DNA of 8,305 nucleotides from an uncultured Methylobacillus sp. (lineage in GTDB: Bacteria; Pseudomonadota; Gammaproteobacteria; Burkholderiales; Methylophilaceae), in the NCBI GenBank assembly GCA_946478865.1, contig CAMLDO010000059.1:1-8305 (forward strand). The letters run 5' to 3'. The notes below the pieces were generated by a model that saw nothing but the letters and a program-made list of their open reading frames with translations, made no database searches and had not been told where the DNA came from. The position numbers and the translations under genes were made by a program. Every line of letters begins with the position of its first letter. The first letter of the stretch is position 1. Positions 1 through 5,942 of the stretch are shown piece after piece.

Positions 1-5
1 TTTTT

Positions 6-11
6 GAGGAG
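6..11 (+). promoter_or_regulatory. Ribosome binding site of the aldehyde dehydrogenase gene
   Basis: GAGGAG ends five bases before the ATG at 17, a good Shine-Dalgarno match and spacing. It fixes the start of the aldehyde dehydrogenase at 17. The promoter lies outside the window. Confidence 0.85.
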
Positions 12-16
12 AACCC

Positions 17-1537
17 ATGATCTACGCATTCCCCGGCCAGGCTGGCGCCAAAGTCCAGTACAAGGCCAAATACGACAACTTCATCGGCGGCAAATGGGTC
101 CCGCCGGTCGAGGGGCAATATTTCGATGTCGTGACCCCGGTCACCGGCAAGGTGTACACCCAGGCCGCGCGTTCCGGCGCTGCCGACGTGGAGCTGGCAC
201 TGGATGCCGCCCACGCCATCGCCGACAAGTGGGGCAAGACCTCCCCGGGCGAGCGCTCCAACATCCTGCTCAAGATCGCAGACCGTCTCGAACAGAACCT
301 GGAACTGCTGGCCTACGCGGAAACCGTGGACAACGGCAAGCCGATCCGCGAAACCCTGAACGCCGACGTACCGCTCAGCATCGACCACTTCCGCTACTTC
401 GCCGGCTGCCTGCGCTCGCAGGAAGGCGCAATCTCGGAAATCGACGAAAACACCGTCGCCTACCACTATCACGAGCCGCTGGGCGTCGTGGGCCAGATCA
501 TCCCCTGGAACTTCCCGCTGCTCATGGCGGCCTGGAAGCTGGCTCCCGCCATCGGCGCAGGCAACTGCGTGGTGCTGAAGCCCGCCGAATCCACCCCGAT
601 CAGCATCCTGATCATGGCCGAGCTCATCGCCGACCTGCTGCCCCCGGGCGTGCTCAACATCGTCAACGGTTTCGGCCGCGAAGTCGGCATGCCGCTCGCC
701 AACAGCAAGCGCATCGCCAAGATCGCCTTCACCGGCTCCACCGCAACCGGCCGCGTCATCGCTCAGGCCGCTGCCAACCTGCTGATTCCGGCCACGCTGG
801 AACTCGGCGGCAAGTCCCCGAACATCTTCTTCGAAGACGTGATGGCCGCTGACGACGACTTCCTCGACAAGGCCGTGGAAGGCCTCGTACTGTTCGCCTT
901 CAACCAGGGCGAAGTCTGCACCTGCCCGTCCCGCGCACTGATCCAGGAATCGATCTACGACAAGTTCATCGAGCGCGTCATCCCGCGCGTCAAGGCGATC
1001 AAGCAGGGCAACCCGCTCGACACCGAAACCATGATCGGCGCCCAGGCGTCCGACCTGCAGATGACCAAGATTCAGGAATACCTGCAGCTCGGCAAGGAAG
1101 AAGGCGCGGTCGTGCTCACTGGCGGCACCAAGGCCGAACTCGGCGGCGATCTGTCCAGCGGCTATTACATCAACCCGACCCTGTTCAAGGGTCACAACAA
1201 GATGCGCATCTTCCAGGAAGAAATCTTCGGCCCGGTGCTGGCCGTGACCACCTTCAAGGATGAAGCCGAAGCGCTGGCGATTGCCAACGACACCCCGTAC
1301 GGCCTCGGTGCCGGCGTGTGGAGCCGCGACGGCAACCGCGCCTACCGCATGGGCCGCGGCATCAAGGCCGGCCGCGTCTGGACCAACTGCTACCACGCCT
1401 ACCCGGCCCACGCCGCGTTCGGCGGGTACAAGGAATCCGGCATCGGCCGCGAAACCCACAAGATGATGCTCGACCATTACCAGCAAACCAAGAACCTGCT
1501 GGTGAGCTACAGCCCGAAGAAACTCGGCTTCTTCTGA
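17..1537 (+). CDS. exaC: NAD-dependent aldehyde dehydrogenase, ExaC/AcoD type
   Basis: Cytoplasmic enzyme predicted to oxidise aldehydes, probably acetaldehyde or other short-chain aldehydes, to the acid with NAD+. Relatives serve ethanol oxidation (ExaC) and acetoin catabolism (AcoD). The 506-residue length is that of the ExaC/AcoD/AldB group. Visible family features, in order, are the PWNFP motif with oxyanion Asn165, Lys188 in LKPAE (cofactor binding), the GSTATG nucleotide loop (240-245), general base Glu262 in LELGGKSP, and nucleophile Cys301 in GEVCTCPSR. Cys301 aligns with the catalytic Cys302 of mammalian ALDH2; Cys303 is a neighbouring extra cysteine. The C-terminal EEIFGPV and [11 protein letters not shown] blocks are intact. 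The gene is complete, with a good Shine-Dalgarno. It is followed 45 bases later by a DUF779 gene, a common partner of this dehydrogenase subgroup. The family is certain; the substrate is inferred, since no alcohol dehydrogenase or acetoin genes are visible. Confidence 0.95.
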   Translation: MIYAFPGQAGAKVQYKAKYDNFIGGKWVPPVEGQYFDVVTPVTGKVYTQAARSGAADVELALDAAHAIADKWGKTSPGERSNILLKIADRLEQNLELLAYAETVDNGKPIRETLNADVPLSIDHFRYFAGCLRSQEGAISEIDENTVAYHYHEPLGVVGQIIPWNFPLLMAAWKLAPAIGAGNCVVLKPAESTPISILIMAELIADLLPPGVLNIVNGFGREVGMPLANSKRIAKIAFTGSTATGRVIAQAAANLLIPATLELGGKSPNIFFEDVMAADDDFLDKAVEGLVLFAFNQGEVCTCPSRALIQESIYDKFIERVIPRVKAIKQGNPLDTETMIGAQASDLQMTKIQEYLQLGKEEGAVVLTGGTKAELGGDLSSGYYINPTLFKGHNKMRIFQEEIFGPVLAVTTFKDEAEALAIANDTPYGLGAGVWSRDGNRAYRMGRGIKAGRVWTNCYHAYPAHAAFGGYKESGIGRETHKMMLDHYQQTKNLLVSYSPKKLGFF

Positions 1538-1544
1538 TGAAAAC

Positions 1545-1566
1545 GCCCCCGCTTCACCGCGGGGGC
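1545..1566 (+). terminator. Hairpin between the dehydrogenase and DUF779 genes, possible weak terminator
   Basis: A perfect 8-bp GC-only stem, GCCCCCGC (1545-1552) with GCGGGGGC (1559-1566), encloses a 6-base loop. It begins 7 bases after the stop codon at 1535-1537. Only three T residues follow (1567-1569), so it may terminate partially or stabilise the 3' end of the upstream message rather than stop transcription fully. It would then lower expression of the DUF779 gene relative to the dehydrogenase. Confidence 0.6.
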
Positions 1567-1582
1567 TTTCTGGAAAAGTTGT

Positions 1583-1948
1583 ATGGTTGAACGCGTCTCG
1601 GCAACTCCGCCGGCTCTGGAACTGATAAACACGCTGACCCGGCTGCACGGGCCCGTGATGTTCTTCCAGTCTGGCGGCTGCTGCGAAAACAGCGTGCCCT
1701 TGTGCTATCCGCAAGGCGAATTCAAGACCAGCCCCAACGATGTATATCTCGGGACGGTCGGCGGCGCGCCGTATTACATGAGCGGCCGCGAATTCGAGTT
1801 CTATCGGAACACGCATCTCATCGTGGATGTAGCGCAAGGACGCGGCGGCACCTTTGCACTTGATGGCCCGGACGGCACGACCTTTATCGGCCGCTCCCGC
1901 TTGTTCACGGACGAAGAACTCGCCGAGATCGCATCCGAACAGCATTAG
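1583..1948 (+). CDS. DUF779 family protein, dehydrogenase-associated
   Basis: A complete 121-residue protein of the DUF779 family. Recognisable family blocks are HGPVMFFQSGGCCENS (22-37) with adjacent Cys33 and Cys34, a third cysteine at 41 in PLCYP, the GEFK and DVYLG stretches, and a HLIVDV...GRGG block ahead of a C-terminal SRLFTDEE. The conserved cysteines and histidines suggest metal or thiol chemistry, but I know of no established function to assign. It is small, with no signal peptide or membrane segment, so probably cytoplasmic. Its position directly after an ExaC-type dehydrogenase fits the known genomic association and suggests a supporting role in alcohol or aldehyde metabolism. 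The start at 1583 has only a weak purine-rich GGAAAAG upstream, but an ATG with family-typical spacing to the conserved block supports it. Translation may be inefficient or coupled. Confidence 0.88.
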   Translation: MVERVSATPPALELINTLTRLHGPVMFFQSGGCCENSVPLCYPQGEFKTSPNDVYLGTVGGAPYYMSGREFEFYRNTHLIVDVAQGRGGTFALDGPDGTTFIGRSRLFTDEELAEIASEQH

Positions 1949-1976
1949 CCACACGTTTTGTTGCAGGTTGGCTCTG

Positions 1977-2015
1977 GGCAAGCTCGCGACCCCCATGCGG
2001 GCTTGCCATTTTTTT
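1977..2015 (+). terminator. Strong intrinsic terminator after the DUF779 gene
   Basis: An 11-bp stem, GGCAAGCTCGC (1977-1987) with GCGGGCTTGCC (1997-2007), has one G-T wobble and a 9-base loop, and is followed by A and seven T residues (2009-2015). It begins 28 bases after the DUF779 stop codon. This is a textbook rho-independent terminator and separates the aldehyde unit from the glycan operon. Confidence 0.9.
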
Positions 2016-2144
2016 ACCCGTTTTCCCTTCCGTTTCAGGCTTCACGCCTGTGTCAGAACTTCACCCAAATCGATGTAAGAATCTTCCGAAGCTGCATTGA
2101 TGCCGGAACTCGACTTTTTCGTGCGCCTCATACCGAAGTAATTA

Positions 2145-2197
2145 CCGCCCCTGTCAGGCCGGAGACTATGAGCTCCGGTCGGCCTCGGCGGATTTTT
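2145..2197 (+). promoter_or_regulatory. Composite hairpin with T-run, possible leader terminator or attenuator
   Basis: Nested arms can form: CCGCC (2145-2149) with GGCGG (2187-2191), AGGCC (2156-2160) with GGCCT (2181-2185), and GGAG (2161-2164) with CTCC (2173-2176). An alternative inner pairing joins CCGGAG (2159-2164) to CTCCGG (2173-2178). ATTTTT follows at 2192-2197. Competing pairings before a T-run are what a conditional terminator would look like, but unpaired segments interrupt the stem and I match it to no known riboswitch class. Confidence 0.35.
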
Positions 2198-2204
2198 CGT
2201 ACCT

Positions 2205-2272
2205 GAGCCCATTTCACCAGCCTTTATCCGACGGTCTCCTAGCCGAAAGACGAAGACTGCTGAAATGGGCTC
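2205..2272 (+). repeat. Perfect 12-bp inverted repeat in the leader of the glycosyltransferase gene
   Basis: GAGCCCATTTCA (2205-2216) is the exact reverse complement of TGAAATGGGCTC (2261-2272), with 44 bases between. After one mismatch the stem continues with CAG (2218-2220) and CTG (2257-2259), and an inner GTCT/AGAC helix (2234-2237 / 2248-2251) is possible. The right arm ends 5 bases before the TGGAGGAG ribosome binding site, so an RNA stem here could affect ribosome access. It could instead be a dispersed palindromic repeat. The pairing is certain; its role is inferred. Confidence 0.7.
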
Positions 2273-2276
2273 TCAC

Positions 2277-2284
2277 TGGAGGAG
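2277..2284 (+). promoter_or_regulatory. Ribosome binding site fixing the glycosyltransferase start
   Basis: TGGAGGAG lies seven bases before the ATG at 2292. It selects that start over the in-frame ATG at 2265, which sits inside the right arm of the inverted repeat and has no purine-rich site before it. Confidence 0.85.
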
Positions 2285-2291
2285 CATCCAC

Positions 2292-3560
2292 ATGAGCTGG
2301 GCCGGACCTTTTCAATTCGAAATCGGCAAATCGCGCCACGCACGCGCAGCCACTGCAGGGAGCGGATACGCTGCACTGCCCGATCGCAACAAGCCGACGC
2401 TGTTATGTCTCTCGCATCTGCGCTGGAATTTCGTCTACCAGCGACCGCAACACCTCATGAGCCGGTTCGCGCGCACCTACCAGGTGCTTTTTTTTGAGGA
2501 GCCGGTCGCGTCTGAGGCCGCCAATCCCTGGCTCGATGTGAGCATGCCGGAGGAAGGCGTGCGCGTGCTTGTGCCGCATATCCCCGCCGAGCAGATCGGT
2601 ACACGCGAAGCCGAGGCCGCCCAGCGCCGCCTGCTCAACCGCTACCTCACCATTGCCGGCGTCGAGCCGGTGCTGTGGTACTACACGCCGATGAGCCTGT
2701 CATTTACCGACCATCTCGATGCTCCGCTCATCGTGTACGACTGCATGGATGAGCTTTCCGCTTTCCGCGGCGCTCCGCCGGAACTGGTGGAACGGGAGAA
2801 ACGGCTCATGAAGCGCGCCGACCTGGTCTTCACCGGCGGCTACAGTCTGTACGAATCCAAACGTCGCCATCACGCCCACGCACACCCCTTCCCCAGCAGC
2901 GTAGATCTCGGTCATTTCCGCGCGGCCCGCACCATCACTCAGGACCCGCCCGACATGGCGGATATCCCGCATCCGCGCCTCGGCTTCTATGGCGTAATCG
3001 ACGAGCGACTGGATATCGAACTGGTGGACAAGATCGCCGAGGCACGCCCGGACTGGCATATCGTGCTGGTCGGTCCCATCGTCAAGATCGATCCCAAGAG
3101 CCTGCCGCAGCGCCCCAACATCCACTACCCCGGCCCCAAGGTGTACGACGAACTGCCGCAGTATCTCGGCAGCTGGGATGTGGCGCTCATGCCATTCGCG
3201 ATCAACGAATCGACCCGCTTCATCAGCCCGACCAAAACGCCGGAGTACATGGCTGGCGGCCGGCCAGTGGTATCCACGCCCATCCGCGACGTAGTGCGCA
3301 GTTACGGCAATAGCGCCATCGTGCACATTGCGGCAGAAGCTGACGATTTCATCGAAGCCATCGCAGCCGCGCTGCATGACATGACACACCCGCAAGCGGT
3401 GGCCGCCGCCGCAGATCGTGAGTTACGCGACATGTCGTGGGACAACACCTGGCGCGAGATGAGCAGTCTCATGGACGAAGCGCTGGAAACCAGCGAAGCC
3501 ATCGCCTACCAGGCCAGCCTGGCTACCAAGATCCAGGTCGCCAGCAATGCGCGGGCCTGA
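2292..3560 (+). CDS. GT-B fold glycosyltransferase, TuaH-like
   Basis: A 422-residue glycosyltransferase predicted to transfer a sugar from a nucleotide donor to a growing glycan or lipid-linked acceptor at the cytoplasmic side of the membrane. The N-terminal half has FVYQRPQHLM (47-56), typical of the TuaH-like group often annotated as teichuronic acid glycosyltransferase, and IVYDCMDELSAF around 147-158. The C-terminal half carries the GT4-type donor-binding signature SPTKTPEYMAGGRPVV, with Glu318 in the position of the conserved nucleotide-sugar-binding glutamate. No signal peptide or membrane span is visible. It is the first gene of the operon and sits 3 bases before UDP-galactopyranose mutase, so UDP-galactofuranose is the attractive donor, but this is inference from context. 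GT4-type enzymes are usually retaining. A start at 2265 would add nine residues and lacks a ribosome binding site. Teichuronic acid itself is not implied in a Proteobacterium. Confidence 0.88.
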   Translation: MSWAGPFQFEIGKSRHARAATAGSGYAALPDRNKPTLLCLSHLRWNFVYQRPQHLMSRFARTYQVLFFEEPVASEAANPWLDVSMPEEGVRVLVPHIPAEQIGTREAEAAQRRLLNRYLTIAGVEPVLWYYTPMSLSFTDHLDAPLIVYDCMDELSAFRGAPPELVEREKRLMKRADLVFTGGYSLYESKRRHHAHAHPFPSSVDLGHFRAARTITQDPPDMADIPHPRLGFYGVIDERLDIELVDKIAEARPDWHIVLVGPIVKIDPKSLPQRPNIHYPGPKVYDELPQYLGSWDVALMPFAINESTRFISPTKTPEYMAGGRPVVSTPIRDVVRSYGNSAIVHIAAEADDFIEAIAAALHDMTHPQAVAAAADRELRDMSWDNTWREMSSLMDEALETSEAIAYQASLATKIQVASNARA

Positions 3561-3563
3561 GCC

Positions 3564-4706
3564 ATGGCGGGTTTCGACTACCTGATCGTAGGCGCCGGAT
3601 TTGCCGGGAGCGTGCTCGCGGAACGACTCGCGGCCGGGCTTAACAAGCGCGTGCTCATCATCGATCGCCGGCCGCACATCGGCGGCAACGCCTACGATCA
3701 CTACAACGACGACGGCATCCTTATCCACCGCTACGGTCCGCATATCTTCCACACCAATGCGCAGCGCATCGTGGACTATCTCTCGCGCTTTACGAAGTGG
3801 CGGCCTTACGAGCACCGTGTGCTCGCGCATGTGGACGATAAACTGGTACCCATCCCGATCAACCTCACCACGCTCAACAGCCTGTACGGATTGAATCTGG
3901 ACGAACCCGGCGCGGCGGAATTTCTCGCCTCGCGCGCCGAACCGGTAGCGGACATCCGCACGTCCGAGGACGTGGTGATCAACCAGGTCGGGCACGAACT
4001 GTACGAGAAATTCTTTCGCGGCTACACGCGCAAGCAATGGGGTCTGGACCCATCGCAGCTCGACAAATCCGTCACTTCTCGCGTGCCGACGCGCACCAAC
4101 ACCGACGACCGCTACTTCCAGGACGAATTCCAGCAGATGCCGCTCAATGGCTATACGCGCATGTTCGAGAACATACTGGATCATCCCAACATCAAGATCA
4201 TGCTCAATGCCGACTTTGCAGAAATAAGACGCGAAGTAAGCTATAAGCATTTGATTTATAGTGGTCCTATCGATGAATATTTCGACTACCGCTATGGCAA
4301 GCTGCCCTACCGCTCGCTTGCCTTCAGACACGAAACGGTAGATACCGAGCAATTTCAGCCTGTCGCCGTGGTCAACTATCCAGGCGAAGATATTTCCTAC
4401 ACGCGCATCACCGAGTACAAGCATCTCACCGGCCAGCAGCACGCCCGCACCGCGCTCACCTACGAGTTCCCGCGCGCCGAGGGCGACCCGTACTACCCTG
4501 TGCCGCGCCCGGAAAACGCCGAGCTATACAAGAAATACCAGGCGCTCGCCGATGCCACACCCGACGTGACTTTCGTCGGCCGCCTCGGCACCTACCGCTA
4601 CTACAACATGGATCAGGTGGTCGGACAGGCGCTTGCGCTGTTCAACCGTCTCGCGGAAGCCGAAACCGGCACCGCGCCGCCGCTGCAAGTAGCCAGCGCG
4701 GGTTGA
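3564..4706 (+). CDS. glf: UDP-galactopyranose mutase
   Basis: A flavoenzyme that interconverts UDP-galactopyranose and UDP-galactofuranose, supplying the donor for galactofuranose-containing glycans. The 380-residue length is normal for bacterial enzymes. The N-terminal FAD-binding motif is G10-A-G12-x-x-G15, with acidic Asp34 ending the second strand and IGGNAYD (39-45) following. Further family blocks are GPHIFHTN, FRGYTRKQWG with Trp159, RVPTRTN with Arg173, SGPIDEYFDY, YTRITEYKHL with Arg281, and GRLGTYRYYNMDQ with Arg340 and Tyr346. By alignment from memory, Trp159, Arg173, Arg281, Arg340 and Tyr346 match the substrate-binding residues of the Escherichia coli and Klebsiella enzymes, so it should be active. 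The start lies 3 bases after the upstream stop and has no good Shine-Dalgarno, suggesting coupled translation. The stretch encoding residues 220-239 is unusually A+T-rich (20 of 60 bases G or C). Confidence 0.97.
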   Translation: MAGFDYLIVGAGFAGSVLAERLAAGLNKRVLIIDRRPHIGGNAYDHYNDDGILIHRYGPHIFHTNAQRIVDYLSRFTKWRPYEHRVLAHVDDKLVPIPINLTTLNSLYGLNLDEPGAAEFLASRAEPVADIRTSEDVVINQVGHELYEKFFRGYTRKQWGLDPSQLDKSVTSRVPTRTNTDDRYFQDEFQQMPLNGYTRMFENILDHPNIKIMLNADFAEIRREVSYKHLIYSGPIDEYFDYRYGKLPYRSLAFRHETVDTEQFQPVAVVNYPGEDISYTRITEYKHLTGQQHARTALTYEFPRAEGDPYYPVPRPENAELYKKYQALADATPDVTFVGRLGTYRYYNMDQVVGQALALFNRLAEAETGTAPPLQVASAG

Positions 4707-4750
4707 GGTCCTGATAGCGACTTTAGGTATGCGCGCCAAGCAACTGAATT

Positions 4751-4757
4751 AAAGGAG
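4751..4757 (+). promoter_or_regulatory. Ribosome binding site of the GH1-like glycosidase gene
   Basis: AAAGGAG lies six bases before the ATG at 4764, in the only sizeable gap of the operon (57 bases). It is far stronger than anything before glf or the ABC gene, so the glycosidase is probably initiated independently. The gap shows no hairpin or promoter I can support. Confidence 0.85.
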
Positions 4758-4763
4758 AAATAC

Positions 4764-5942
4764 ATGTATCAATCCGACACCTTCCAGAGCTTCTTCCTCG
4801 GAGGTTTCGAATGCTCGTCCCATCGCCGCGCCGATCATACCCGGCTCGATCTCATCAACAGTACCGGCCACGAGCAATGGGTAAGCCGTGACTATGCGCA
4901 GTTGCGCTCGCACGGCATCCGCACCATGCGCGACGGCATCCGCTGGCACCTCATCGAGCAGCCGGGCGGCACCTACGACTGGTCGAGCTTCCTCCCCATG
5001 CTGCATGCCGCCGACGAAGCCGGCGTACAAGTCATCTGGGATCTCTGCCACTACGGCTATCCCGACCACCTCGATATCTGGCGCCCGGAATTCGTGGACC
5101 GCTTCGCCCGTTACGCCGTCGAAGTGACGCGCCTCATCCGCGACGAAACCGGCCAGGTGCCCATCTTCTGCCCCATCAATGAAGTCTCGTACTGGTCGTG
5201 GGCAGGCGGCGACAAAGCACAGATCTACCCGCTCTCCGACCACAGGGGCTGGGAGCTCAAGCACCAGCTCATTCGCGCCACCATCCACGCCATCGAGCTG
5301 ATCCGCAACATCGAGCCCAGAGCCCGCTTCATCACCGCCGAGCCGCTCATCAACGTGGTCGCGCACCCGGATCGCCCGCAGGACAAGGACGAAGCCGAAG
5401 CCTACCGCCGCGCACAGTTCCAGACCTGCGACATGCTCATCGGCGAGTTGTGGCCCGGACTGGGTGGGAGGCCGGAGTACCTCGACATCATCGGCCTCAA
5501 CTATTACGAGCGTAACCAGTGGTTCCTTGGTGACCCGGAGCACCCCGAAGTCATCCGCCCCGACTCGCCCTTCCACCGCCCGCTGCGCGACCTGCTGGCC
5601 GAGGTCTACCTGCGTTACGACCGCTCCATGCTGATCTCCGAGACCGGCGCGGAAGGCGACAGCCGCGGCCCGTGGCTGGAATCGGTGTGCAGCGAGGTGT
5701 TCGAGGCCATAGCATCCGACATCCCGGTCGAAGGCCTGTGCCTCTACCCGGTGCTGGACTATCCGGGCTGGGACGACGAGCGCCATTGCCCCACCGGCTT
5801 GCTCGGCCATCCCGACCTGCACGGCCATCGTCCGGTCTACGCCCCGCTCGCCTCCGTGCTCAAGCGCTGGCAGCCTGCACCGCGCGCCCAGTTGCGCCCC
5901 GCGGATGAGTTGAGCGAGGCATCGCCGGCCATTTCCCGATGA
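4764..5942 (+). CDS. Cytoplasmic GH1-like (clan GH-A) glycoside hydrolase
   Basis: A 392-residue (beta/alpha)8-type glycosidase related to family 1 beta-glucosidases. Visible landmarks are MRDGIRWHLIE (strand 2 region), DLCHYGYP with His96, the acid/base pair Asn139-Glu140 in PINEVSYWSW, IIGLNYYERNQW with Asn246, and the nucleophile Glu293 in LISETGAEG. Both catalytic glutamates are present, so a retaining hydrolase or transglycosylase is expected. It is shorter than most GH1 enzymes (about 440-500 residues), so loops forming the usual substrate pocket are probably trimmed. There is no signal peptide or membrane span, so it should act in the cytoplasm, which is odd for a polysaccharide-degrading enzyme. 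Its place between glf and an exporter suggests it edits or recycles the glycan being made. The substrate is unknown. It has its own strong ribosome binding site, and its stop overlaps the next start. Confidence 0.88.
   Translation: MYQSDTFQSFFLGGFECSSHRRADHTRLDLINSTGHEQWVSRDYAQLRSHGIRTMRDGIRWHLIEQPGGTYDWSSFLPMLHAADEAGVQVIWDLCHYGYPDHLDIWRPEFVDRFARYAVEVTRLIRDETGQVPIFCPINEVSYWSWAGGDKAQIYPLSDHRGWELKHQLIRATIHAIELIRNIEPRARFITAEPLINVVAHPDRPQDKDEAEAYRRAQFQTCDMLIGELWPGLGGRPEYLDIIGLNYYERNQWFLGDPEHPEVIRPDSPFHRPLRDLLAEVYLRYDRSMLISETGAEGDSRGPWLESVCSEVFEAIASDIPVEGLCLYPVLDYPGWDDERHCPTGLLGHPDLHGHRPVYAPLASVLKRWQPAPRAQLRPADELSEASPAISR

Larger units (their letters stand above)
1949..2291 (+). other. 343-base intergenic region and candidate structured leader of the glycan operon
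   Basis: No convincing gene is present. In order it holds the intrinsic terminator of the dehydrogenase unit (1977-2015), a small 5-bp hairpin CAGGC/GCCTG (2036-2040 / 2046-2050), a composite stem with a T-run (2145-2197), and a 12-bp inverted repeat (2205-2272) ending just before the Shine-Dalgarno of the glycosyltransferase gene. The operon promoter must lie after about 2016. TGTAAGAAT near 2074-2082 could be a -10 region, but I see no matching -35 and do not call it. Confidence 0.6.

Noticed and set aside
4..852. Open frame overlapping the aldehyde dehydrogenase in another frame
   Set aside because: An arginine- and proline-rich translation without motifs, overlapping an unambiguous dehydrogenase.
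2074..2082. TGTAAGAAT as a -10 promoter element for the glycan operon
   Set aside because: No acceptable -35 lies at the right distance, and such matches are common by chance.
2205..2272. Miniature transposable element defined by the 12-bp inverted repeat
   Set aside because: At 68 bp it is very short, and I see no target-site duplication flanking the arms. A leader stem or dispersed palindrome is more likely.
2265..2291. Earlier in-frame ATG for the glycosyltransferase
   Set aside because: It lies inside the inverted-repeat arm with no Shine-Dalgarno, whereas the ATG at 2292 has TGGAGGAG seven bases upstream.
3423..4442. Long minus-strand open frame opposite the transferase/glf junction
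   Set aside because: It spans two real plus-strand genes and has no family motifs or ribosome binding site.
4749..5828. Long minus-strand open frame opposite the glycosidase gene
   Set aside because: It mirrors a strongly supported gene with C-biased third positions, which leaves the antisense frame open by chance. Its translation shows no recognisable domain.
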